The notes under the pieces were generated by a model. The model saw only the letters and a program-made list of their open reading frames with translations. It was not told the DNA's origin and searched no databases. The translations under genes and the position numbers were made by a program. 35,654 nt of DNA, taken from positions 1 to 35,654 of the forward strand of contig JAJYTZ010000007.1 in NCBI GenBank assembly GCA_021792775.1. The letters are read 5' to 3'. The DNA is from Microcaldota archaeon (lineage in GTDB: Archaea; Micrarchaeota; Micrarchaeia; Micrarchaeales; Micrarchaeaceae). Positions 22,060-30,514 of the stretch are shown here, piece by piece (positions within the stretch are counted from its first letter, which is position 1; each line of letters opens with the position of its first letter).

Positions 22060-22152
22060 CGGGCCTGGCGGGATTTTCATAACTGTTTTATTTTGAACCC
22101 GCGACCTCTACCTTAGGAGGGTATCGCTCTATCCAAGCTGAGCTACAGGCCC
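22060..22152 (-). tRNA. tRNA-Arg (anticodon CCT) with T-loop intron
   Basis: On the minus strand the acceptor GGGCCTG pairs with CAGGCCC (discriminator G). D-arm GCTC/GAGC is normal. The anticodon stem ATACC/GGTAG encloses CTCCTAA, giving CCT. The T-stem GCGGG pairs with CCCGC, but the loop between (22073-22097) is 25 nt instead of 7. Removing 18 nt restores TTCAAAT, the T-loop sequence of the tRNA-Leu in this window. Inside the insertion ATAA and TTAT can form a 4-bp helix with a 5-nt loop, compatible with a relaxed bulge-helix-bulge splice site. CTATTTAAC (about 22172-22180) is a TATA candidate 25 nt upstream. The gene lies 43 nt downstream of argS. Confidence 0.85.
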
Positions 22153-22195
22153 TGGATATCTTTATTTACATATCGTTAAATAGTTTGTTGATATG

Positions 22196-24067
22196 TCACA
22201 TCGCTTCCAATCTCGTTATTCCGAGAATGTCCATGATGATGCCCGCAACTTCCACGAACACGATAACTATTCCTAATCTGGCCCTGCGCTCCTGTTCCGT
22301 GTCTGCCTTTGACACCTGCTTCGCTTCGTAGAATTTGCCGAAAAGCATGCAGATCTCGTTTAGGTATGATGTGAGTATGTGAGGTTTCGTCTCCTCTGCA
22401 GCCTTCGATATCTGTTCCCAATAAGCGGCAAGCCTCTTTATCAGGTCAAACTCCACGTCGCTTATCTTGTAATCCTCCGAGACTGCTGGCTTGTCCTTTA
22501 CCGCGACTGCGATTCTCTTTGCTCTGGTGTACATATATTGACAGTACGGACCCGAATTCCCTTCGAAGTTTAGCGCGCGCGCCCATGAAAAGATAATCTT
22601 CCTTTCATATGATATCTTCAGGAACTCGAATCTTATGGCTGCGATTGCCACATCCTCTGCAATTCTGTCACGATCGCCTTCGCTTATCTCTGCGCGAGAC
22701 GATACAAGACCTTTTGCTTTTGTTACAGCCTCGTTTATCAGGTCGTCTGCCGTAAAACCGATCCAGCTTCCCTTCCTTCCCGATAGCGCGCCTTCTTCCA
22801 ACTCTACAACACCGTATGGGATATGGACAAGCTTCCTTCCTTTTTTCCCTATGTTACTTATTATCAGCCCCACTAAGTCCTGTTCGTAACTTTGTCTAGA
22901 ATCAATGGGATTTATCGCAATCTCTGCGTTGCCGAACTCCATCTGTTCCCCGTCCATCGATGTGGAGTATAGCGGCATGCCATTCGGCTGTTCCATAAAC
23001 CTCTTGAACTTCATGTGCGCCTGGATAAGTCCGAACTTCCACATATGGAATGCAAGGTCTTTTGAGAGATATCCTGGTGTTCCGTTGCTTCTTACCAACA
23101 CCTTTGTCGTCTCCTTTAACTCCTTCATCGACTCAGGCGCCCCCTTAAGCTTTTTTATATCTATTGTTATGCAGCCTGAGTACTTCCCTTCCTTCGGCCG
23201 CTCAGAAAGTCCTATCTTATCCAGTCCTTCCATTGCCTTTTCTAGCAGCCTGTCGGAAAGCACCGCGCTTTCCCATACCATCACGTCATGGAATACGCCT
23301 ATCCTAAACAGCGTCTGGTATTCCGCCTTCAGGAAGCTCTCTACCATATCTTGAAGAAGCTTTGATTCATATGTTCCGCTCTGTTCCATCAGCTCCGAAA
23401 CCTTTTTTATCTCATCCATTATCATTGGTTCATCCTTCAGCTTCTGGTTTACTGCGACATATATCTCTCCCAGCATATGATCATATTTTTTAGTGGGGCT
23501 GAAAGTGATGCCTATCCTTTCCATGTTCATGACTCCCCAGAGGGCCTCTGCAGCCTGTAATCCCAAGTCGTCTATGTAATCTTCCCGTTCTACGGCGTAG
23601 CCCACAACCTTTAGGATGTTTGATATCGAATCTCCGAGCAGCGCGCTCCTGACATGGCCGACGTGCAAAGGATGTGCGGGATTCACACTTGGATACTCGA
23701 CAATCACTCTCGGCATCTTTTCCTTTTGGGGGTTCCATTGCTTTTCTGATATCTCTCCCATAAGACCTGAAAGGAATTGGTTCCTCTTTAGGTAGAAGTT
23801 TATGAACCCATTTTCGAATGAGATACGCATCATCATGATGTCTGGCTTGAGGTTCTTGATTATCTGTTCTCCGACCTCTTTCGGGTCCTTTGATTGCGCC
23901 TTGGCAAGCTTCATTGCTACGGTTGAGGATATGTCTGCAAACTTATCTGCAAACACAACAGATGCGTATACTTCCTCTTTAGTTAGACTGAAACCCGACC
24001 TTGTTGCCGCTTCGCTAATAGACTCAGCTACCCTCTCTTTAATAGACTGATATTCCGTATTTACCAT
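22196..24067 (-). CDS. argS: arginyl-tRNA synthetase
   Basis: A 623-residue class I aminoacyl-tRNA synthetase charging tRNA-Arg. The N-terminal Add-1-like domain comes first. The HIGH motif is HVGH (135-138) in the ArgRS context YPSVNPAHPLHVGHVRSALL. The KMSKS equivalent is the degenerate LSGRKG in ALSGRKGSWIGFTADDLI, typical of ArgRS lacking a canonical lysine motif. The C-terminal DALR anticodon-binding domain includes FEGNSGPYCQYMYTRAKRI and a KPHILTSYLNEICMLFGKFYE-like helical end (YLNEICMLFGKFYEAKQV). Its cognate tRNA-Arg(CCT) follows 43 nt downstream on the same strand, an unusual pairing that could allow shared transcription. A TATA region (about 24108-24119) is shared with the divergent gene. 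Confidence 0.96.
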   Translation of the reverse strand: MVNTEYQSIKERVAESISEAATRSGFSLTKEEVYASVVFADKFADISSTVAMKLAKAQSKDPKEVGEQIIKNLKPDIMMMRISFENGFINFYLKRNQFLSGLMGEISEKQWNPQKEKMPRVIVEYPSVNPAHPLHVGHVRSALLGDSISNILKVVGYAVEREDYIDDLGLQAAEALWGVMNMERIGITFSPTKKYDHMLGEIYVAVNQKLKDEPMIMDEIKKVSELMEQSGTYESKLLQDMVESFLKAEYQTLFRIGVFHDVMVWESAVLSDRLLEKAMEGLDKIGLSERPKEGKYSGCITIDIKKLKGAPESMKELKETTKVLVRSNGTPGYLSKDLAFHMWKFGLIQAHMKFKRFMEQPNGMPLYSTSMDGEQMEFGNAEIAINPIDSRQSYEQDLVGLIISNIGKKGRKLVHIPYGVVELEEGALSGRKGSWIGFTADDLINEAVTKAKGLVSSRAEISEGDRDRIAEDVAIAAIRFEFLKISYERKIIFSWARALNFEGNSGPYCQYMYTRAKRIAVAVKDKPAVSEDYKISDVEFDLIKRLAAYWEQISKAAEETKPHILTSYLNEICMLFGKFYEAKQVSKADTEQERRARLGIVIVFVEVAGIIMDILGITRLEAM

Positions 24068-24183
24068 CTCGCAACAACCCCCCTATCCTCCAACTTTAAA
24101 CATTCAGCTATAAATATATTGGTTGAATATTAAACACTGGTGGTTTTATCCCTTCAAAGGTCTATAAATACAAGGATAAGCTG

Positions 24184-25017
24184 TTGATATATCTCCCTAG
24201 GGACTTAGTGTATAACCTTAAGATAAAGGAAGGCGATCTGCTTGATTTCATAAAGAATGGGGATTATTATATACTAGCGACCGCGGACTTTCTTCTGGAA
24301 AAGATAACATCGCAGAAGAGGGTGAGGGGCGATACTAAGGAAGGAATATCCGATGAGGAACTGATAGTGCTCAAGAAACTTGACTCGCTGAGGTATAAAA
24401 ACCGCACCGAGGAGGTAGTTGCACCAATGTTAGAAAAGGGCGAAAGGGCGGTGCTTAACGGACTGATAAATAAAAGGTATGTTGTGCCGTTGAAGAGCGA
24501 AAGTTCCACATTATACAGCATAAACGATGGTATATACAAAAAGTTCTTGGTGAAAGATCCTGCCGCATTTGAAAAGTTCTCAAAAAGGGAAGCAACTGCC
24601 CACAAAGAGGAGAAGGTTCGAAAGCCAGAGGAAATGAGGATTGAAAAGATAGACCAGAAGGCAGTTACGCATATAAACGAGGATATAACAGAGGAACTAA
24701 GGCGGAATGGTTATCTTGTGATACCGGGAGTCTCTGAAGCGGAGAGCGCATCGCTGAGGCTTGAGAGCGAGATAAGGAGCGGCCTTGTCATAGGCACAAG
24801 GGCATTCAACAAAAAATACTACATAGTGTACAGGTCGTTTATGAACAAGCACTCTCCAGCAATAATAAGTGCGCTGCGCGAAAAGGACATGAGTACGGAT
24901 GATATCGCCAAAATGACAGGATTGGACTTGGACGGGGTTAGGTCTATAATGTTCATACTGTCTGAGCGGGGGGAGGTGATGGAGAAGAGAAGGGACTTCT
25001 TCAGCCTCATAGATTAG
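24184..25017 (+). CDS. AbrB-like / winged-helix protein upstream of thrS
   Basis: A protein of 277 residues from TTG 24184. The N-terminus (LPRDLVYNLKIKEGDLLDFI, then KNGDYYIL) matches the core of a SpoVT-AbrB swapped-hairpin domain. The expected first strand of that domain (VYKYKDKLLIYLP) is encoded upstream in the same frame, where no ATG, GTG or TTG exists before the in-frame TGA. GGTGG at 24139-24143 followed by ATC at 24148 is a possible non-standard start; a TATA-like CTATAAATA (24162-24170) sits inside this region. The middle has winged-helix-like segments (ERAVLNGLINKRYVV). The end has another helix-turn-helix (MSTDDIAKMTGLDLDGVRSI). It is followed by thrS after 9 bp, suggesting an operon. 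Role unknown, perhaps a DNA-binding regulator. Confidence 0.65.
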   Translation: MIYLPRDLVYNLKIKEGDLLDFIKNGDYYILATADFLLEKITSQKRVRGDTKEGISDEELIVLKKLDSLRYKNRTEEVVAPMLEKGERAVLNGLINKRYVVPLKSESSTLYSINDGIYKKFLVKDPAAFEKFSKREATAHKEEKVRKPEEMRIEKIDQKAVTHINEDITEELRRNGYLVIPGVSEAESASLRLESEIRSGLVIGTRAFNKKYYIVYRSFMNKHSPAIISALREKDMSTDDIAKMTGLDLDGVRSIMFILSERGEVMEKRRDFFSLID

Positions 25018-25026
25018 GTGCGTTTT

Positions 25027-26721
25027 ATGAAGATACTCCAGCTTGATTTGGAAGCAGTAGAGTACGAATCGATTAAGCCTGAGTCTAAAGTATACGAAAG
25101 CGATTCGAAAAAGTCAGAGAGGTTCAGGAATGTGGTGATGCTCCTGGTCTCTGTGGAGAAAGGTGATACGGACGATATTGGAAGGAGGGCGATGGCCGAC
25201 GCTGTCTCTTTTGCGGCTAGGCAGAAATCAGATGGCGTACTGATATACCCGTTCGCGCACTTGAGCACAGAGCTTGAGAGCCCTGATGCCTCTCTCCAGA
25301 TAATAAAATCTATGAGGGAATACGATTCTGCAATTAAGATATATTCTGCTCCGTTCGGCTGGAACAAAAGGCTTAATATCGAGATAAAGGGACATCCGCT
25401 CGCGGAACAATCACGGTCTTACGGATCTATATCGGGAAATATGCCCAAGGAGTCGAAGAGACTCAGCCCGAAAGCAAGAGACAAGTCGATAGTGCGCAAG
25501 AGCGATTGGTCTGGACTGCCAGAGACTGACCATAGGAGCATAGGCGAGAAGCTCAATCTATACAGCGCACAGGAGATCTCTCCAGGAATGGTCTATTGGC
25601 ATAGTAAAGGTTATACGATATACAGAGAGCTGTTAAAGTTCCTTAGAGAGAAATACGAAGCGTACGACTACGCCGAGATAAGTACGCCGTCTATGGCGAA
25701 TCTTGCGATTTGGGAGGTGAGCGGCCACTACGAACACTACAAGGAGAACATGTTCATTGTAGACGATGAGAATTCTGCTATGGGACTAAAGCCCATGAAT
25801 TGCCCTTCTACCATAATGATATACAAAACAAAAAAATGGAGCTATAGGGAACTTCCTTTCAGGACTGCGATATTCGATAGGCTCTACAGGAAAGAGCTGA
25901 GCGGCGCGCTTGGCGGACTTACAAGGGTGCAGGAGTTCAGTCAGGATGACGGCCATATATTTGTTGCGGAGTCGCAACTTGAATCTGAGCTCGAGGGGAT
26001 TATAAGGTTCATAAAGGAGGTTTATGCTGTCTTAGGGCTAAGATATTCCCCAAAGTTGTCCACAAAGAACCTCCAGAATTACATAGGAGACGACGAGCTG
26101 TGGGAACGGGCGACAAAATGGCTGATAAGGGCATTGGAGAAGAACGAGATGAAGTATGAGGTGATGGAAGGCGAAGCAAGCTTCTACGGACCTAAAGTCG
26201 ATTTCCATGTGATAGATGCTTCTGATAGGACATGGCAATGCGCTACGATACAGCTTGATTATCAGCTCCCGCTCAGGTTCGGGATAACTTATACTGGTGA
26301 AGACGGCGAGGAGCACACCCCTGTCATGATACACAGAGCAGTCCTTGGCAGTCTTGAACGTTTCATAGCTGTATTCGTGGAGATGACGCAGGGAAGATTT
26401 CCCCTCTGGCTCTCCCCGGAGCAGATAAGGGTTGTATCAATATCCGAGAATTATGTTGAATACGCTAGGAGCGTGCATAAATCATTGAGAGAGGCAGGCG
26501 TAAGGGCCACGCTTGATGTCTCTGACAGGACATTGGACTACAAGATAAGGGAGGTCCAGGTCGAGAAGGTGCCATACTCTGTCATCATCGGAAAAAGGGA
26601 GGAAGAGACAAAGAGCCTGGCCGTCAGGGACAGAACCGGAAAGCAGGAAAAGATGGCGCTTGACTCGCTTGTTGCGAGGCTGAAGGGCGAGATATCTGCC
26701 AGATCTGGAGGGCCTGCATAA
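25027..26721 (+). CDS. thrS: threonyl-tRNA synthetase (archaeal type)
   Basis: A 564-residue class II synthetase charging tRNA-Thr. The N-terminal archaea-specific editing domain (a D-aminoacyl-tRNA deacylase-like fold) is recognisable by MKILQLDLEAVEYE at the start and YPFAHLSTELESPDASL (about 76-92). The catalytic core has GLKPMNCPSTIMIYK with the zinc ligand Cys259, FRTAIFDRLYRKELSGALGG (motif 2 area), TRVQEFSQDDGHIF with a zinc-ligand His, and HRAVLGSLERF (motif 3). The C-terminus is an HGTP anticodon-binding domain. The frame allows GTG 25018, but ATG 25027 with GGTG 6 nt upstream is preferred. It is somewhat shorter than the usual 600-620 residues. It ends immediately next to the convergent nmd3 stop. 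Confidence 0.96.
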   Translation: MKILQLDLEAVEYESIKPESKVYESDSKKSERFRNVVMLLVSVEKGDTDDIGRRAMADAVSFAARQKSDGVLIYPFAHLSTELESPDASLQIIKSMREYDSAIKIYSAPFGWNKRLNIEIKGHPLAEQSRSYGSISGNMPKESKRLSPKARDKSIVRKSDWSGLPETDHRSIGEKLNLYSAQEISPGMVYWHSKGYTIYRELLKFLREKYEAYDYAEISTPSMANLAIWEVSGHYEHYKENMFIVDDENSAMGLKPMNCPSTIMIYKTKKWSYRELPFRTAIFDRLYRKELSGALGGLTRVQEFSQDDGHIFVAESQLESELEGIIRFIKEVYAVLGLRYSPKLSTKNLQNYIGDDELWERATKWLIRALEKNEMKYEVMEGEASFYGPKVDFHVIDASDRTWQCATIQLDYQLPLRFGITYTGEDGEEHTPVMIHRAVLGSLERFIAVFVEMTQGRFPLWLSPEQIRVVSISENYVEYARSVHKSLREAGVRATLDVSDRTLDYKIREVQVEKVPYSVIIGKREEETKSLAVRDRTGKQEKMALDSLVARLKGEISARSGGPA

Positions 26722-27381
26722 TTATTCAACGACGTTCAGATCCAGGCTAAAAGTGACCCTGTATAACTTCTTTCCGTTTTTCATTCCTGCAAGCGTATAC
26801 GACTTTTTGGGCTTGTACTCCTTATATATGTCGAAGAATGTTGCCATCTTCTTTCTATCCTCGACATAAAGGTCTACACCATACCGCACAGCCTGCCTTT
26901 TCGCTATAAAGCTGTCCCTCTTCTCTATGAACCGTGTTATCTTTTCAGACATCTTTGATACCATGTTCGATGGTCCCCTTATCTGCACAATCGCTTGGTA
27001 ATATCCAGAATTCATTCTTGAGCATTTCGGGCATGTGAGCATGTGCGCCTTTATCTTCGCATTTTTTTCGAATACCAGTTCGTCCTTCCCTGACATATAA
27101 TTGAACCGTACGATCGCATCGTGCTTTCCTGAGAGATGCACCGCACCGACCCGTATACCCTTATTGCGTATCTCTCTCTGCAGCAGCTCGGCTGCAGCTT
27201 TCTGCAGGCTCGGCAAAAACTCGGTAATTCCCTTCGCTTTCCCACAGATCTTGCACTCAGTTATCGTTATCGATTCTGGTATCTCACTGGAGATCATTTT
27301 TATCGTGCAGAACTCGCAGAATTCGCCTATGAACCTTGTATCTTCGGTAGACCTGTCGCACGTTGGGCAATATCTTATCAT
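26722..27381 (-). CDS. nmd3: archaeal NMD3-family protein
   Basis: A 219-residue zinc protein of the NMD3 family. Four CxxC pairs are visible: Cys5/Cys8, Cys22/Cys25, Cys43/Cys46 and Cys117/Cys120. The signature CPKCSRMNSGYYQAIVQIRG lies at 117-136. Eukaryotic NMD3 escorts the large ribosomal subunit; the archaeal form presumably acts in large-subunit biogenesis or quality control. It keeps only the N-terminal half of the eukaryotic protein, as is usual in archaea. The ATG abuts the secD stop (GGTAAATAA just upstream), so it is the third gene of a secF-secD-nmd3 operon. It is convergent with thrS, with stop codons adjacent. Confidence 0.88.
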   Translation of the reverse strand: MIRYCPTCDRSTEDTRFIGEFCEFCTIKMISSEIPESITITECKICGKAKGITEFLPSLQKAAAELLQREIRNKGIRVGAVHLSGKHDAIVRFNYMSGKDELVFEKNAKIKAHMLTCPKCSRMNSGYYQAIVQIRGPSNMVSKMSEKITRFIEKRDSFIAKRQAVRYGVDLYVEDRKKMATFFDIYKEYKPKKSYTLAGMKNGKKLYRVTFSLDLNVVE

Positions 27382-28977
27382 TTATTTACCTACCTGTTCC
27401 TCTTGTTCGTCAAAATGCCTGCTCACTATGGCGCCGTATGCTGGCCTTGTTATCAGCACCCCCATGAGCGCTCCGATTATGGTTGATTCTGAGAAGCCAA
27501 CTACCTGCGTAAGGGATGTAGAGAAGAAGAGGGGGAGCATCGCTACCACAATCAGTATGGCATCCATCCATACTATATAGAAAGCGTGACTCATTACGAC
27601 TCTCGATGAGCTCTTTTCCTTTTCTTTTGAGATTATCTCGTCAGTGATTATTATCTGCGCGTCTATTCCTGTGCCGACTACCGCAATCATCCCGGCCAGC
27701 GCCGCTAAGTCTATCGTTCCCACTAGCCCTATTATCGAGACTATTATAAAGAGCTCCATAAGTGTCGTGAGGAGTATTGGACCGATGAGGAATATGCGCC
27801 TATACCTTATCACTATCATTACTGAAACGAATATCATAGCCAGTATGAGTGCAAGTATGCTTACCTCAAATGCAGACTTTCCAAGGGTGGAAGAGAGTGT
27901 TGTGGGTGTATTTACCACAACCCCCACCGGCAGTGCGCCTCCGCTCAGTATGCTTGCAATCTGTTTCGATTGGTTGTTTGCGTATGCAATCCTTGCAGAA
28001 GGAGAGATGGTACTTGGGGCGACTCCGGTTATCTGATAGCTCTCGCTTATTGTCCCATTCGTGATTCCGGGATTGAGCAACGGAGATGAAAGCAGGCCAA
28101 CTGCCGGCCATGACTCTATTATCGTCTGGTTTGTTGAGATCTGGAGGTACTGCGGGGTCATGTTTACTTTGCTCTCTTCCTGCACCGATACGTTTCCTGG
28201 TATTATTGCCTGCATACGCGATGACCTTGGCATGTCCGTTATTATCCTGTTGTATTTCCCTGATTTAATGTAGTTTGAAAGACTCTGTTCTGTAGAATTT
28301 AGCGAGTTGCCTGTCACAACGATAGGTATTGTGTTGTTTGCAAGGAAGAGCGCGGAATTCATCGCTGTGAGCGCTTGCTGCCGTGATATTCCCAATGTCA
28401 GGTTGCCAAGAGCCGACCCGTTGAGAAGCACGATTGAGTTCTGTGGCCTGTCTAAGAACATGTATAATGGCTGGTTCGCCTGGCCGTATACTGTCTTTGA
28501 AAATGCGGTTGCGGACTGTTGCGTTATGTAGAAGGTCACGCCCCATCCGACAGTCCCGTTTGACTCTGTGGATGGGATTATGCCTATGCTCCCATTGAGA
28601 ATATCCTGCCCGCTTACAGCCTCCTTTCCCGCCACTATGCCGTCGAACCTTCCCTGGCTTTCTAGCACCGATATTGTAGAATTGATCTCTGCGGGGGTTG
28701 TTGAAGGCAGCAATATATCTATCTCTGAATTTCCTATCGGCTCTACGATTATCTCCTTCAGGCCGAACTTTGAGGCACGCTGGTTTATTATTGACTGTAT
28801 GGTAGACATTGTTGTGGAGTTGACGCTGTGTTGCAGAGTAAGCGGAATCTCTGTGCCGCCTATGAATTCGATTCCGAGATGCAACCCAAAATGCAGGTCC
28901 GCGATGAGAAAGAGTATAGATACAACTATCAGGATCAGTATCCTTTTATCCTTCAGATAAGATTTTAGGTTGCTCAT
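27382..28977 (-). CDS. secD: SecD protein-export membrane protein
   Basis: The 531-residue archaeal SecD. One N-terminal transmembrane helix (RILILIVVSILFLIADL, about 12-28) is followed by the conserved LGIEFIGGTEI segment (D1 motif region), a large extracytoplasmic domain (about 40-360), and five C-terminal membrane helices including LGKSAFEVSILALILAMIFV and GMIAVVGTGIDAQIIITDEI, the SecD/RND TM4 signature. SecDF assists protein export through SecYE and may use the ion gradient, since archaea lack SecA. The gene overlaps secF by 4 bp (stop/start) and runs directly into nmd3. The extracytoplasmic domain is rich in Asn/Ser/Thr. Confidence 0.94.
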   Translation of the reverse strand: MSNLKSYLKDKRILILIVVSILFLIADLHFGLHLGIEFIGGTEIPLTLQHSVNSTTMSTIQSIINQRASKFGLKEIIVEPIGNSEIDILLPSTTPAEINSTISVLESQGRFDGIVAGKEAVSGQDILNGSIGIIPSTESNGTVGWGVTFYITQQSATAFSKTVYGQANQPLYMFLDRPQNSIVLLNGSALGNLTLGISRQQALTAMNSALFLANNTIPIVVTGNSLNSTEQSLSNYIKSGKYNRIITDMPRSSRMQAIIPGNVSVQEESKVNMTPQYLQISTNQTIIESWPAVGLLSSPLLNPGITNGTISESYQITGVAPSTISPSARIAYANNQSKQIASILSGGALPVGVVVNTPTTLSSTLGKSAFEVSILALILAMIFVSVMIVIRYRRIFLIGPILLTTLMELFIIVSIIGLVGTIDLAALAGMIAVVGTGIDAQIIITDEIISKEKEKSSSRVVMSHAFYIVWMDAILIVVAMLPLFFSTSLTQVVGFSESTIIGALMGVLITRPAYGAIVSRHFDEQEEQVGK

Positions 28978-30125
28978 CTTCGTCCCCTATCTTTTCTTTG
29001 TTTGTACCACAGTATGAACACGGCATTGCCCAGCCACGTGGTTGCTATATCCGCGAGGAGACCGAAGAGCGCGACTCCGGCTATCTCTATGTACGTTGGT
29101 ATAAATACGATATAAGCGACTATGAAGAGAGTGAGGAATGATATGACTGCTGCTATGGTCATTGTTGCCCCGGTCTTGAACGTTGACATTGCACGTGCGG
29201 ATGGTGTATCCTCAGTTCTCTTCAGTATCCTTACTGCGGAGAGCACATCTGTGTCTATAGAATAGCCAAGTAGCATAAGCAGTCCGCCGATTGAGGCAAC
29301 CCCTAGCGGTATGCCAAATGCACCCATTGCCCCGAGCGCTATTATTATGTCGTTCGCCGCTCCGAATATCACTGCTAGGGATGGTATAAAGCTTCTGAAT
29401 ATTATGAATACTGTTAGGCCGACCAGCACGAATGCGATTATTATTATTGTGCGCAGCTGCCCTAGGAAGAACTGGCCTACCTGCGGCGCCTCCTCGTTGT
29501 AGGAATATGTTGTAAATGGTATTATACTCTCCAGCTTGCTTATGACCATGTTCTTGTATATCGAAGTTGCATTGCTGTATACAGATGCGGCGGCGCCTGC
29601 CATTTCCACCCCTGACGTTGAGTTATACGAAGGCTGTATTCTAGTTACAGGGGCAAGCGCCGCTATCTCTTTCCCTAGCGAGGATGACATTAGAGAAAGG
29701 TACTTTGCCTCTCCTTGCTGCGCCGATCTTAGTCCAGATATTGCGGTCTGGTTGTTTGATTCGCTCGTGTTTGATAGTGTTGTGGAGTACCTTGCGGCCG
29801 CGAGCGCAGAAACCGAATAGTTTGCATAATACGCATTTACCTCCTGTTCGTAACCCAGCGCACCAGTTATGCTCTGATTTGGCGGTATCGTTATTGAAAA
29901 CGAGCTGCCAAATTTCTGGACTGTTGACCCCGAAATTACAGCATCTATCGCCCTGGTCGCAGCATCCACGCTCATGGGGGTGTTGGTGCTTATCTGTATA
30001 TTTGTGCCTCCTGTGAGAGTGGAATCCAGATGTATCTTCGGAATAAACAACAGGCTTATCAGTAATAGCGCTATCGGTATTATCGGAAATAGCTTATGGT
30101 TCTTTGTTTCGTAGATATTGAACAT
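28974..30125 (-). CDS. secF: SecF protein-export membrane protein
   Basis: The 383-residue SecF, partner of SecD. The N-terminal helix KLFPIIPIALLLISLLFIP (about 11-29) leads into LTGGTNIQISTNT, the family's GG motif. The extracytoplasmic domain (about 40-225) is larger than in typical archaeal SecF (around 290 residues in total), the extra length being an Ala/Ser/Asn-rich region. Five membrane helices follow, with ASIGGLLMLLGYSIDTDVLS carrying the TM4 signature and LKRTEDTPSARAMSTFKTGA the conserved loop. It is upstream of secD with a 4-bp overlap, the archaeal gene order. The start is ATG 30123-30125. Confidence 0.93.
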   Translation of the reverse strand: MFNIYETKNHKLFPIIPIALLLISLLFIPKIHLDSTLTGGTNIQISTNTPMSVDAATRAIDAVISGSTVQKFGSSFSITIPPNQSITGALGYEQEVNAYYANYSVSALAAARYSTTLSNTSESNNQTAISGLRSAQQGEAKYLSLMSSSLGKEIAALAPVTRIQPSYNSTSGVEMAGAAASVYSNATSIYKNMVISKLESIIPFTTYSYNEEAPQVGQFFLGQLRTIIIIAFVLVGLTVFIIFRSFIPSLAVIFGAANDIIIALGAMGAFGIPLGVASIGGLLMLLGYSIDTDVLSAVRILKRTEDTPSARAMSTFKTGATMTIAAVISFLTLFIVAYIVFIPTYIEIAGVALFGLLADIATTWLGNAVFILWYKQRKDRGRR

Positions 30126-30179
30126 TCAATCTTCTCTAAAATTAGGCCGAAAAACAAAATGGCCTTGCGCATCTATCTT

Positions 30180-30479
30180 CTATGCGTACTTCTCCATCAG
30201 CTTTAGATGGAGAGATTTGCTAAACCCGTACAGTATCAGGAATATAGACAAAACTACCACAGCTGAACCGAAGAACTGCATTATCCCTTGTGCGGTAGGT
30301 ATAGAATTATATAGCATTACTCCCGCAATGAAGATATATGTCGCCCAAAAGATTGACTGGAATATGTGCCAAACAGAGTGCTTCTCGTCATAGTGAAGCT
30401 TTCTGGTAAACCACATATCAGGATCTATTGATACGATCTCTCTTCTTGCAGATGAGCCTCTTTCGTTTCTGCCCGGCAT
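30180..30479 (-). CDS. small two-TM membrane protein
   Basis: A 99-residue protein with a soluble basic N-terminus (MPGRNERGSSARREIVSIDP), a region with DMWFTRKLHYDEKHSVWHIF, and two transmembrane helices (about 43-60, FWATYIFIAGVMLYNSI; about 68-87, FFGSAVVVLSIFLILYGFS), ending in a short basic tail. No family was recognised. GTGATC lies 2 nt before the ATG, a strong archaeal Shine-Dalgarno match. It lies 54 bp upstream of secF on the same strand, so it may be the first gene of the secF-secD-nmd3 operon and could be an accessory export or membrane protein. That functional link is inference. Confidence 0.7.
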   Translation of the reverse strand: MPGRNERGSSARREIVSIDPDMWFTRKLHYDEKHSVWHIFQSIFWATYIFIAGVMLYNSIPTAQGIMQFFGSAVVVLSIFLILYGFSKSLHLKLMEKYA

Positions 30480-30514
30480 TTGATCACTTTCAAGTATCTT
30501 GAATCGGAAAAGCT

